From Gordonia bronchialis DSM 43247 (lineage in GTDB: Bacteria > Actinomycetota > Actinomycetes > Mycobacteriales > Mycobacteriaceae): a stretch of 64,000 nt of DNA. Shown piece by piece: positions 33,808-41,385 of the stretch. The position numbers were made by a program, and so were the translations under genes. The notes under the pieces were generated by a model, which saw only the letters and a program-made list of their open reading frames with translations, was not told where the DNA came from and did not search any database. Location: contig NC_013441.1 of assembly GCF_000024785.1 (NCBI RefSeq), forward strand, positions 4,154,001 to 4,218,000. Reading direction: 5' to 3'. Numbering within the stretch: position 1 is the stretch's first letter; each line of letters opens with the position of its first letter.

Positions 33808-34428
33808 ATGGGCAGTGTGGCAAGACCCAAGGTGCACACCGACGATCTGCGCGACCGGCTGCTCGACGAGGCCATCGCGATCGTCGCCGAGCGTGGGATC
33901 GGAGCGCTGTCGGTACGCGACGTCGCCCATGCCGCCGGCACGTCGACCACCGCGGTGTACTCGTTGTTCGGCAACAAGGAGGGCCTGTCCCGCGCGGTAC
34001 AGGTGCGCGCCTTCGAATCGTTCACCGAGGTGGAGACCGCGATCTCCACCAGTCCGGATGCCGCTGCCGACCTCGGCTCGCTCGGCACCGCCTACATCGG
34101 CTGGGCCCTGGCGAATCCGCGACTCTACGAGCTGATGTTCGGCGACGCACTGACCGGCATCGAACCCACCCCCGAATCCCTCGACGCCGCCGCGCGCGCC
34201 ATCGCACCGCTGCGTGACGGCGTCGCCCGCGCCATCGAGACCGGGGCGTTCCGGCAGGCCGACGTCGGGACGGTCGCGGCGTCGCTGTGGGCGCAGGTGC
34301 ATGGCATGGCGCAACTCCTGTTGTCCGGGCACTATCCCGCCGACGCCGACCCCATCGCGGCGGGCGAGGCGATCATCGAGGGGTGGCGACGCGGCATCCT
34401 GCCTCCCGACGTCGAGCCACTAGGCTGA
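33808..34428 (+). CDS. TetR/AcrR family transcriptional regulator
   Basis: A 206-aa regulator: HTH in DRLLDEAIAIVAERGIGALSVRDVAHAAGTSTTAVYSLFGNKEGLSRAV, and a TetR_C-type ligand domain (LANPRLYELMFGDALTG, SLWAQVHGMAQLLLSGHYP). The ATG at 33808 lies only 8 bp after the palindromic operator, which suggests a leaderless or very short leader; a GTG eight bases on (33816) is out of frame with it. It probably represses itself and the divergent DUF4188 gene. It is followed 5 bp later by a MarR gene, likely on the same transcript. Confidence 0.9.
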   Translation: MGSVARPKVHTDDLRDRLLDEAIAIVAERGIGALSVRDVAHAAGTSTTAVYSLFGNKEGLSRAVQVRAFESFTEVETAISTSPDAAADLGSLGTAYIGWALANPRLYELMFGDALTGIEPTPESLDAAARAIAPLRDGVARAIETGAFRQADVGTVAASLWAQVHGMAQLLLSGHYPADADPIAAGEAIIEGWRRGILPPDVEPLG

Positions 34429-34433
34429 CCCTC

Positions 34434-34937
34434 ATGGCAGGCCGCAGCATGAGTTTCGACCCGATCGCCGAGGCCAAGGCGAACTGGACCCAGGCTGGAT
34501 GGGGTGATGTGGCCGATGGCATGGTCGCCGTGACCTCGGTGATGCGGGCCCACCAGATTCTGCTGGCCCGCGTCGAATCCGCGCTGCGGCCCTACGATCT
34601 CAGCTTCTCGCGCTTCGAACTTCTACGCCTGCTTGCCTTTTCGCGCAACGGTCAACTCCCCATCACCAAGGCGAGTGATCGTCTGCAGGTCCATGTCACC
34701 AGCGTCACCCACGCGATTCGACGCCTGGAGGAGAACGGGCTGGTCCGCCGCCTTCCGCACCCCACCGACGGCCGGACGACGCTGGTACAGATCACCGAAC
34801 TCGGCCGTTCCACCGTCGAGGACGCCACCACCACCCTCAATGCCGAGGTGTTCGCCGATGTCGGGATGACCGACGACCAGATCACCGGACTCGTGGACGC
34901 GATCCATTCGCTGCGGCATCACAGCGGAGACTTCTGA
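34434..34937 (+). CDS. MarR family transcriptional regulator
   Basis: A 167-aa winged-helix protein: LARVESALRPYDLSFSRFELLRLLAFSRNGQLPITKASDRLQVHVTSVTHAIRRLEENGLVRRLPHPTDGRTTLVQITELGRSTVEDA, which contains the MarR recognition helix and the wing with D-G-R. ATG 34434 is 5 bp from the TetR stop; an ATG at 34449 (MSFDP) is also possible. It sits between the TetR gene and the convergent UbiB-like kinase gene. The ligand and targets are unknown; MarR proteins generally respond to phenolic or oxidative signals. Confidence 0.9.
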   Translation: MAGRSMSFDPIAEAKANWTQAGWGDVADGMVAVTSVMRAHQILLARVESALRPYDLSFSRFELLRLLAFSRNGQLPITKASDRLQVHVTSVTHAIRRLEENGLVRRLPHPTDGRTTLVQITELGRSTVEDATTTLNAEVFADVGMTDDQITGLVDAIHSLRHHSGDF

Positions 34938-34943
34938 TACCGC

Positions 34944-36377
34944 TCAGCGCGGATCCAGGCCGAACGGCAGGCCGCGCCCGCGCGCCCAGGCGGCGTGCGC
35001 GCGGGTCAGCTCCGAACGTGGTTCGCTGACCCCGTCGAGGACGTCGGCCTGCTCGCGGGTGTCGAACGTCGCGCCGAGTTCGGTCAGCACCGCATTGACC
35101 CCGAGGTTGATCCGCGCGAGCATCACGTAGTCGCTCGGGATGGTCATCTGCCGAAACGCCGCGCTCGCCGCGGTCTCGCCGAGGAAGGACCGCATCGCCT
35201 CGGTGCTGTCGTCGGCGGTGAAGGTATGCGGCTGATCGGCCAGCGCGGCGGCGCTCATCATCGACCACCAACCGTAGACGTCGTCGACGGTGAGCTCCGA
35301 CCCCGGTTCGAGAAATCCGTGTAGCCGGGCAAGCCGGTACACCTCATCGCGGTCACCCTCGCAGGTGGCGCGGAAGGTGTGCACGATTCCGGCCCGAACA
35401 TGCTCGGGAAACTGTTTGACACAACCGAAGTCGACGAAGCCAACGGTCCCGTCGGCACTGAACCGGTAATTGCCGGGATGGGGATCGGCGTTGAACAGGT
35501 TGCTGTGCCGGTAGGCGCCGAAGGCGAAACACGCGATGATGCTTCCCCACCGATCCCGCAAGTCCTTATCGGCCACGAGCGCCTCCGACCAGCCGACCCC
35601 GTCGACGTAGGTCATCGTGAGCACCCGCTCCGTCGAACATTCGGGCACCAGTTCCGGGGTGCGGATGAAGGGATGCCCACGGTAGAGCTCGGCGAAGCGG
35701 GCGATGCTGCGGGCTTCGTGTCGGTAGTCGACCTCCTCGGCGATGCGCTCGGCCAATTCGGCGGCCGCAGCACGCTGATTGGTACGAAATGCCCTGGGGG
35801 TCAGAGACATTCCGAGCTTGAGAAAGGTCGCGAGGAGTTCGGTATTGGCGAGGTCGTCACGGATCGCGCGTGCCACACCGGGATACTGGACCTTGACCGC
35901 GACGTGCCGGCCATCCGGTAACCAGGCCTCGTGCACCTGTCCGATCGAGGCCGCGGCCATCGGCTCGGCGGTGAAGGTGGCGAACAGTTCGTCGATCGGC
36001 TTCCCGAGATCGGCTTCGACGACCTCGCGGGTCGTCTGGAAATCCATCGGCGGGGCGTCGGCCTGTAGGCGGCGCAACGCCTGCTGATATACCCCCATCG
36101 GGCCGGCGGCCGCGGGGTCCGACCCGATCGTCGACATCAACTGCCCGGCCTTCATCAGAACGCCTTTCGAATGGCCGAGAAGGTCGGCGTACCGATCCGC
36201 CGTGCGACGGTGGAAATCGTCGACGGCATTCACATCACCCGCGCGTTCCCGCAACCCGGCAACCAGGCGCCCGCCTGCCGATCGCGCGGCGAAGCCGACC
36301 ACCGGGATCGTCCGGCGGACCCGCCCGGACCGGACTTCGCCGAAACGGTCGGCGACCGGGGAGGATTCCTCCGTCAT
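34944..36377 (-). CDS. ABC1/UbiB (AarF) family atypical kinase
   Basis: A 477-aa protein with the UbiB kinase-like motifs: K-x-G-Q (LMKAGQLMSTIG), the Ala-rich loop AAASIGQVHEA, the VKVQYPG lysine, the catalytic NADPHPGNY and the metal motif VDFGCVKQF. UbiB proteins are ATPases that support ubiquinone or isoprenoid-quinone and lipid metabolism; mycolate actinomycetes make menaquinone, so the local role is unclear. It overlaps the P450 gene by ATGA (36374-36377) and is therefore translated with it. The pair is under the dyads at 37599-37644. No C-terminal membrane helices are evident. Confidence 0.93.
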   Translation of the reverse strand: MTEESSPVADRFGEVRSGRVRRTIPVVGFAARSAGGRLVAGLRERAGDVNAVDDFHRRTADRYADLLGHSKGVLMKAGQLMSTIGSDPAAAGPMGVYQQALRRLQADAPPMDFQTTREVVEADLGKPIDELFATFTAEPMAAASIGQVHEAWLPDGRHVAVKVQYPGVARAIRDDLANTELLATFLKLGMSLTPRAFRTNQRAAAAELAERIAEEVDYRHEARSIARFAELYRGHPFIRTPELVPECSTERVLTMTYVDGVGWSEALVADKDLRDRWGSIIACFAFGAYRHSNLFNADPHPGNYRFSADGTVGFVDFGCVKQFPEHVRAGIVHTFRATCEGDRDEVYRLARLHGFLEPGSELTVDDVYGWWSMMSAAALADQPHTFTADDSTEAMRSFLGETAASAAFRQMTIPSDYVMLARINLGVNAVLTELGATFDTREQADVLDGVSEPRSELTRAHAAWARGRGLPFGLDPR

Positions 36378-37585
36378 GACGGTTGTCCTTTCCGAAAGAG
36401 AATCGGCACCTCGTCGAATCCGCGGAGTATCGCGGTATCGCGCACCACGGCGGTCCCAGCGAGCTCCGGGTCACGAAGAATCAAGGCGCGCAGCATGATC
36501 TGCACCTCCAGGCGAGCGAGGGCAGCGCCCAGACAGCGGTGCGGCCCGTGCCCGAAAGCGAGGTTGGGCAACCGCTGGTCCCGGTCGATGCGAAAACGAT
36601 CGGGGTCGTCGAAGATGTCGGGATCGCGGTTGGCGGCAGCGATCACCACCACCGCACGCTCCCCCGGTTCGACGGCGTGCCCGGCGATCTCGTGGCGCTG
36701 AGTGGCGACGCGGAACACCGCCTGCGCCGGGCCGTCGAGCCGCAGCACCTCGTCGACGACGGCGGGATCGTCGACGTCGACACCATCGACGAGGCGCGTC
36801 CCGCCGGTGTCGTCGAGCAGTCGGGATACCGCACCGCCCAACAGGTTTGCGGTGGTCTCGTGGCCGGCGACGGCCAGCAGGATCGCGTTGACCACCACCT
36901 CGTCGAGGTCGAGTCGCGGGTCAACGGCCAGTAGGCTCAGCAGATCGTCCTGCGGCTCGGCTCGGCGCCCGGCCGCCAGCGGCAGGAACTCGCCGATGAG
37001 GGCGGTGAAGGCCGACGCGGCTGCGGGGGCTGCGTCGACGTCGGCCAGACCGTCGAGAGCCGGCGCGATGGCCGCGGCCTCCGCCCACAGGACCCGCGCG
37101 GTCGGTAGGTCCAGCCCCAGCCATTCGGCGATGACCGCGATCGGAAATGGTTGGGCCACCTCGGTCATCAGGTCGACGACGGTGCCGGCGGGGATGGGAT
37201 CGAGTATGTCGTCGGCGATCACCTCGATACCCGCGGCCAGCTGTGCGACGTAATGTGGCGTGAATACATCGCGCACCGAACCACGTTGGCGCACATGGTC
37301 ATCGCCGTCGAGTAGGAGCATGGTGCGTGCGAGCGGGGGTTCGGCGAGTCCGATCGCGGCGAGCGCGTGGCGGTTGGCGACGGCCGCCATCGGGTCGCTG
37401 GTCCATCCGCGTCCGGAGAGCACCGTGCGCGCCGCGTCGTAGCCGAGAACCAGCCACGCGTCGAGTTCGGCGTCGAAGCCGATCGGTCCGTACCGGGCAC
37501 GCAGTGTCGCGTAATCGCGCGGGGCGGCGTCGGCAGTCCAGGGCAGCCGGACCGGCGTGACCGCGGAATCGGGTGCACCCATCAT
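36374..37585 (-). CDS. Cytochrome P450
   Basis: A 403-aa soluble bacterial P450. It has the I-helix oxygen motif LLAVAGHETTANLL, the K-helix E-x-x-R (DEVLRL), AAANRDPDIFDDPDRF, and the heme loop LAFGHGPHRCLGAALAR with the Cys ligand. ATG 37585 is preferred (GGAAGG five to seven bases upstream); ATG 37582 is nearly as good, and a TTG at 37600 would lie inside the operator. It is translationally coupled to a UbiB-like kinase gene, an uncommon pairing. A divergent TetR gene and two AAGTGnnCACTT dyads suggest substrate-induced expression. Electron partners are not in this cluster; the FprB-like protein at 15515 could serve (speculative). Confidence 0.94.
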   Translation of the reverse strand: MMGAPDSAVTPVRLPWTADAAPRDYATLRARYGPIGFDAELDAWLVLGYDAARTVLSGRGWTSDPMAAVANRHALAAIGLAEPPLARTMLLLDGDDHVRQRGSVRDVFTPHYVAQLAAGIEVIADDILDPIPAGTVVDLMTEVAQPFPIAVIAEWLGLDLPTARVLWAEAAAIAPALDGLADVDAAPAAASAFTALIGEFLPLAAGRRAEPQDDLLSLLAVDPRLDLDEVVVNAILLAVAGHETTANLLGGAVSRLLDDTGGTRLVDGVDVDDPAVVDEVLRLDGPAQAVFRVATQRHEIAGHAVEPGERAVVVIAAANRDPDIFDDPDRFRIDRDQRLPNLAFGHGPHRCLGAALARLEVQIMLRALILRDPELAGTAVVRDTAILRGFDEVPILFRKGQPS

Positions 37586-37598
37586 GCCCGTCCTTCCC

Positions 37599-37644
37599 AA
37601 GTGACCACTTAGGTCGCTACACTTGCCACACTAAGTGAGCACTT
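37599..37644. promoter_or_regulatory. Paired operator dyads between P450 and TetR genes
   Basis: AAGTGACCACTT (37599-37610) and AAGTGAGCACTT (37633-37644) share the palindrome AAGTGnnCACTT with flanking CCC/GGG, arranged symmetrically 34 bp apart centre to centre. A further half-site CACTTGGGA starts at 37661. Likely sites for the TetR protein starting at 37676. Confidence 0.7.
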
Positions 37645-37675
37645 GGGAGGTGTCAATGAACACTTGGGAGCGCCG

Positions 37676-38278
37676 ATGACGACATCGACCCGGGATCGCC
37701 TGATCGACGAGGCGATGCGGCTCTTCGGCGAACAGGGTTATCGCGCAACGAGTGTGGCGCAGATCGAGGCGGCCGCCGGTCTGGCGCCGGGGTCCGGTGG
37801 GCTCTACCACCACTTCCGTTCCAAGGAGATGCTCCTCGAAGCGGGCATCGACCGCCAACTCGACCGGATGAACGCACTGCACGACATCCGGCAGATCTTC
37901 GAGGGACTCACCGACCTGCGCTCGGAGCTGACCGTCCTGGGCCGCTACACCCTCGGCGTCATCGACGAAGAAACCCAGTTGCTGCGCATCATCTCCTCCG
38001 AATTGCGCGACCGCCCACGCAAACTCGCCGATACCTTCGCCGCCCTGATCAACGGCTCGTATGCCGGCATGGCCGACTGGGTGATGCGCCACGCGACCGG
38101 CGTCACGCGCGAGGAGGCCGAAGCGATCGCGGCGGTGGCCCTCAACGCGCTCTACGCGCACCGGACGATGCCACAGTTCCTCGGCGTCGAACCGCTCGTC
38201 GCCGACGATGAGCGGTTCATCTCCGAGTGGGTGGTGATGGTGGCGGGGCGGGTGGAGACGGAGCCAGGCTCTGTATGA
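37676..38278 (+). CDS. TetR/AcrR family transcriptional regulator
   Basis: A 200-aa regulator: HTH in RDRLIDEAMRLFGEQGYRATSVAQIEAAAGLAPGSGGLYHHFRSKEMLLEAGI, then a ligand domain without clear assignment. ATG 37676 puts the HTH at residues 5-50. It is divergent from the P450-UbiB pair and separated by matching dyads, so autorepression and control of the pair are likely. Its last Val codon and stop (38273-38278) are formed by the first bases of the 39-bp palindrome at 38273-38311, which suggests that the palindrome was inserted at, or replaced, the original C-terminus. Confidence 0.9.
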   Translation: MTTSTRDRLIDEAMRLFGEQGYRATSVAQIEAAAGLAPGSGGLYHHFRSKEMLLEAGIDRQLDRMNALHDIRQIFEGLTDLRSELTVLGRYTLGVIDEETQLLRIISSELRDRPRKLADTFAALINGSYAGMADWVMRHATGVTREEAEAIAAVALNALYAHRTMPQFLGVEPLVADDERFISEWVVMVAGRVETEPGSV

Positions 38279-38311
38279 CGTTTGGTCCGGATTCCGGTCC
38301 AAACGTCATAC
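38273..38311. repeat. 39-bp palindromic repeat, left copy
   Basis: An 18-bp arm (38273-38290, starting GTATGACGTTTGG) and its near-perfect complement (38294-38311) flank a 3-bp centre, with one mismatched pair. The whole 39 bp is the exact reverse complement of 39230-39268. It overlaps the TetR stop and ends 3 bp before the stop of the DUF559 gene, so it may also terminate both. Confidence 0.9.
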
Positions 38312-38314
38312 GGA

Positions 38315-39184
38315 TCATGCGGCCACCGCCTCGAATGCGGCGTTGACCTCAGCAATCACCTGCCCAGGCCGGTCGATGAGGTCGGCCCACGTGAAGTTGA
38401 CAACATTCCACTTGGCTCTGCCAAGGGCGTTGCGCTTGGTCCGGTCGCGTTGAAAGCTCTTCGCATCACGGTGGTACGCAAGTCCATCGATCTCCACGGC
38501 GACCTTCTGGTCAGGAAACGCGAAGTCGATGACATACCCGCACGCGGGGAGGTTCGCGATCCAGCCGGAGATGCCGGCCGACTCGAACAACTCGACGGTG
38601 AGGCGCTCGGCTTCCGAACGTGCACCACTGCCGATGAGCCGCAGGTAGGCCGACGCCTTTGTGGCGCCATGCCGCTTGGGGTAGCGAGCGTGGGCGGCTT
38701 CCAGCGATTCGGGGGTCACGCGACCCGACAACAATGCCGAATCGATCAGCGTCAAACCGAGATCCACCGACGCGTCGAGCACGGTGAGCGCCTCCCCCGT
38801 CGTGCGCAACCCGTCGCAAACGACGATGTCCTCCGCTTTGAGCACTCGATATCGTGGCACCGCCGTCGCCGACGACCGTCGCGACCGGCCTCTGGTGTGC
38901 GTGAAGACCAAGTGCTTTCGTGGTTCTTCGGTGTGCAGCCCCAACCACCAGGCGGCGGCGACACCACCGAGAACTGCGCCGCGATGTACGGAGAGCACCG
39001 CGATCCGGGCTTGCGCCCGAGCCGAGCGCGCGTGTCCGGCAACGAGATAGACCCGCGGTGCCACCACCCTCCACACACCTGCTGCCACCCGCCGCTTGAT
39101 CGTTGATGTGCTCAAGCCGCACTCCAGCGCCTCTTGCGTGGTGAACACGCCATCGCGGCGAACTGTCAGCTCGTGGATGTCCAT
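38315..39184 (-). CDS. DUF559 endonuclease-like protein with AbiEi-type N-terminal domain
   Basis: A 289-aa protein. The N-terminus (LTVRRDGVFTTQEALECGLSTSTIKRRVAAGVWRVVAPRVYLVAG) is a winged-helix domain like AbiEi antitoxins. The C-terminus (YVIDFAFPDQKVAVEIDGLAYHRDAKSFQRDRTKRNALGRAKWNVVNFTWADL) is DUF559, a Vsr/PD-(D/E)xK-like nuclease fold with Asp and Glu-x-Asp visible. Such proteins are numerous in actinobacteria; function unknown. No AbiEii toxin partner is adjacent, so a toxin-antitoxin role is unsupported. ATG 39184 (MDIHEL) is the natural start; extension would read into the palindrome at 39230. It is enclosed by two exact inverted 39-bp palindromes. Confidence 0.88.
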   Translation of the reverse strand: MDIHELTVRRDGVFTTQEALECGLSTSTIKRRVAAGVWRVVAPRVYLVAGHARSARAQARIAVLSVHRGAVLGGVAAAWWLGLHTEEPRKHLVFTHTRGRSRRSSATAVPRYRVLKAEDIVVCDGLRTTGEALTVLDASVDLGLTLIDSALLSGRVTPESLEAAHARYPKRHGATKASAYLRLIGSGARSEAERLTVELFESAGISGWIANLPACGYVIDFAFPDQKVAVEIDGLAYHRDAKSFQRDRTKRNALGRAKWNVVNFTWADLIDRPGQVIAEVNAAFEAVAA

Positions 39185-39229
39185 GCAGGTTTGGACGCAC
39201 CCGACCAGCGTTCGGTTCCCCTCAGATCT

Positions 39230-39268
39230 GTATGACGTTTGGACCGGAATCCGGACCAAACGTCATAC
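39230..39268. repeat. 39-bp palindromic repeat, right copy
   Basis: Arms 39230-39247 and 39251-39268 pair around AAT with one mismatch. The element is the exact reverse complement of 38273-38311. It lies 45 bp upstream of the DUF559 start and 17 bp downstream of the mmsB stop, where it could act as the terminator of the valine operon. Confidence 0.9.
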
Positions 39269-39285
39269 TGATCGGCAGGAAACCC

Positions 39286-40155
39286 TCAGTGCAGCGACGT
39301 GATGATGGCGCTGAAGTCGAGGTCGGCGTGCTGTTCGGCGAAGTTGCGGTACAGCTGGGCGGCGTGGGTGCCGAGCGGGGCGCGCGACCCGGTGCTCGCG
39401 ACGGCATCCATCGCCAGGCCGAGGTCCTTGTTCATCAGGGCCGTCGCGAAACCCGGCTTGAAATCGTTGTTGGCCGGCGAGGTGGGGACCGGTCCGGGGA
39501 CCGGGCAGTTGGTCTGCACCGCCCAGCAGTTGCCGGTCGCGCCGGTGATCACGTCGTAGAGGGCCTGGTCGGCGAGCCCGAGTTTCTCGGCGAGCACAAA
39601 GGCCTCGCCGACGGCGATCTGCTGCACCGCGAGCACCATGTTGTTGCACACCTTGGCCGCCTGGCCGGCACCGGCCGCACCACAGTGAATGATCTTGCCC
39701 GCCATGGGCTCCAGGGTGGCGCGTGCAGCCGAGAACGCCTCGTCCTCACCGCCCACCATGAACGCCAGGGTGCCCGCCGTCGCCCCCTTGACGCCGCCGG
39801 ACACCGGGGCGTCGAGCTGCGCGAAACCATGGTCGAGAGCCTGACGGTGGATCTCCCGGGCGTCGTCGACGGAGATGGTGGAGCTGTCGATGAACAGGGC
39901 TCCGGTGGGGGTGGCCGGCAGGATGTCGGCGTAACACTTCTTCACGATCTCCCCGCTGGGCAGCATCGTGATCACCACCTCGGCGGCACCCACCGCCTCC
40001 ACCGCGGACGGAAAGGTGCTGATCCCGTTGGCCTCCGCGGCCTTCACCGCGTCGGGAACCGGGTCGAAGCCGTGGACGGTGTGGCCGGAGGAGACCAGGT
40101 TGGCCGCCATCGGGCCACCCATGTTGCCCAGGCCCAGAAACGCGATCGTCGTCAT
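39286..40155 (-). CDS. mmsB: 3-hydroxyisobutyrate dehydrogenase
   Basis: A 289-aa beta-hydroxyacid dehydrogenase: NAD site IAFLGLGNMGGPMAANL (residues 4-20), substrate motif DAPVSGGVKGATAGTL, and the catalytic Lys in GQAAKVCNNMVLA. It oxidises 3-hydroxyisobutyrate to methylmalonate semialdehyde in valine breakdown. ATG 40155 is used; the longer frame adds residues unlike the family. The acyl-CoA dehydrogenase gene ends 44 bp upstream (40200), and mmsA precedes that, so all three steps of the lower valine pathway except hydratase and hydrolase are together. Confidence 0.95.
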   Translation of the reverse strand: MTTIAFLGLGNMGGPMAANLVSSGHTVHGFDPVPDAVKAAEANGISTFPSAVEAVGAAEVVITMLPSGEIVKKCYADILPATPTGALFIDSSTISVDDAREIHRQALDHGFAQLDAPVSGGVKGATAGTLAFMVGGEDEAFSAARATLEPMAGKIIHCGAAGAGQAAKVCNNMVLAVQQIAVGEAFVLAEKLGLADQALYDVITGATGNCWAVQTNCPVPGPVPTSPANNDFKPGFATALMNKDLGLAMDAVASTGSRAPLGTHAAQLYRNFAEQHADLDFSAIITSLH

Positions 40156-40199
40156 TGTCGATTCTCCTGTTGTTCGAATGCTGTGCGGGCGGGCGGCTT

Positions 40200-41378
40200 T
40201 CAACTATCCCGGAAGCGGGTCGCGATGGACCGGCCCAGGACCACCCGCATGATCTCGTTGGTCCCTTCCAGGATGCGATGGACCCGGAGATCGCGGACGA
40301 TTTTCTCGATTCCGTATTCGGACAGATACCCGTAGCCGCCGTGGAGTTGCAGCGCCGAGTCGGCGACGGTGTAGCAGGTGTCGGTGACGAAACGCTTGGC
40401 CATCGCGCACTGCTCCACCTTGTCCGGGGAGTCCGCGTCGAGGGCTGCTGCCGCGTGCTCGAGCATGAGGCGGCTCGCCTGCAGTCCGGTGGCCATGTCG
40501 GCGAGGGTGAACCGGATGGTCGGCTCGTCGACGAGCGCCCCACCGAAGGCCTTGCGCGAGGCCACATAGGCGGCCGCCTTGTCGAAGGCGGCCTGTGCCC
40601 CACCGAGCGACGACGCCGCGATGTTGATGCGGCCGCCGTTGAGACCGTTCATCGCGATGCCGAAGCCGATACCCTCCTGCGCGCCGAGCAACCGGTCCGC
40701 GGGCACCCGCACCTCGTCGAAGATCACCTGCGCCGTCGGCTGGGCGTGCCAGCCCATCTTGTGTTCCTGCGCACCGAAACTCAGTCCCGGCGAGTCCTTG
40801 TCGACGAGGAAGGTGGAGATGCCCTTGGGGCCCGCGTCCCCAGTGCGTGCCATGACGACGTAGAGGTCCGACGACCCGGCACCGGAGATGAACTGTTTGA
40901 CACCGGTGAGGACGTACTCGTCGCCGGAACGCACCGCCTTGGTGGACAACGCGGCGGCATCCGATCCGGCCCCCGGTTCGGTCAGGCAGTAACTCGCGAT
41001 GGTCTCCATCGTGGCGAGCCCCGGCACCCACTCGGCGCGCTGCTCGTCGGTGCCATAGGCATCGACCATCCACGTGCACATGTTGTGGATCGACAGGAAG
41101 GCGGCGACGGCCGGGTCCGCGTAGGCGAGCTGAGCGAAAATGCGCACCCCGTCGAGGCGACGTAATCCGCTGCCCCCCACGTCCTCCGAACAATAGATGG
41201 CACCCATCCCCAGTTCGGCCGCCTCACGCAGCTCGTCGACCGGGAAATGGTTGGACTCATCCCATTCCAGCGCGAAGGGGGCGAGTTTCTTGGCAGCGAA
41301 ACCCGCTGCGGTCTCGACGATCACACGTTCGTCGGCGTCGAGACCGCCCGCGGGGGCGCTGTCGGCGAAGATCGACAT
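40200..41378 (-). CDS. Isobutyryl-CoA dehydrogenase-like acyl-CoA dehydrogenase
   Basis: A 392-aa acyl-CoA dehydrogenase. It has the FAD/substrate region YCLTEPGAGSDAAAL, the middle-domain GVKQFISGAG, the helix GGYGYLSEYGIEKIVRDLRVHRILEGTNEIMRVVLGR with the catalytic Glu region, and the flexible LDADERVIVETAAGFAAKKLAPFALEWDE N-terminus. In this position, between mmsA and mmsB, isobutyryl-CoA to methacrylyl-CoA is the expected reaction. ATG 41378 is 7 bp from the mmsA stop. Homotetrameric and cytosolic by family. A 2-methylbutyryl or other short branched specificity cannot be excluded. Confidence 0.94.
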   Translation of the reverse strand: MSIFADSAPAGGLDADERVIVETAAGFAAKKLAPFALEWDESNHFPVDELREAAELGMGAIYCSEDVGGSGLRRLDGVRIFAQLAYADPAVAAFLSIHNMCTWMVDAYGTDEQRAEWVPGLATMETIASYCLTEPGAGSDAAALSTKAVRSGDEYVLTGVKQFISGAGSSDLYVVMARTGDAGPKGISTFLVDKDSPGLSFGAQEHKMGWHAQPTAQVIFDEVRVPADRLLGAQEGIGFGIAMNGLNGGRINIAASSLGGAQAAFDKAAAYVASRKAFGGALVDEPTIRFTLADMATGLQASRLMLEHAAAALDADSPDKVEQCAMAKRFVTDTCYTVADSALQLHGGYGYLSEYGIEKIVRDLRVHRILEGTNEIMRVVLGRSIATRFRDS

Positions 41379-41385
41379 CGAGGCG

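Larger units (their letters stand above)
38273..39268. mobile_element. Putative cassette: DUF559 gene bounded by inverted 39-bp palindromes
   Basis: The 996-bp segment has identical 39-bp ends in inverted orientation and a single gene (38315-39184, minus strand). The left end supplies the stop codon of the TetR gene; the right end lies 17 bp from the stop of mmsB. I see no target-site duplication and no transposase. An alternative is that both palindromes are simply terminators of the same type. Confidence 0.45.

Noticed and set aside
38315..39184. Type IV toxin-antitoxin system (AbiE)
   Set aside because: Only the AbiEi-like winged-helix part is present, fused to DUF559; there is no AbiEii toxin gene next to it.
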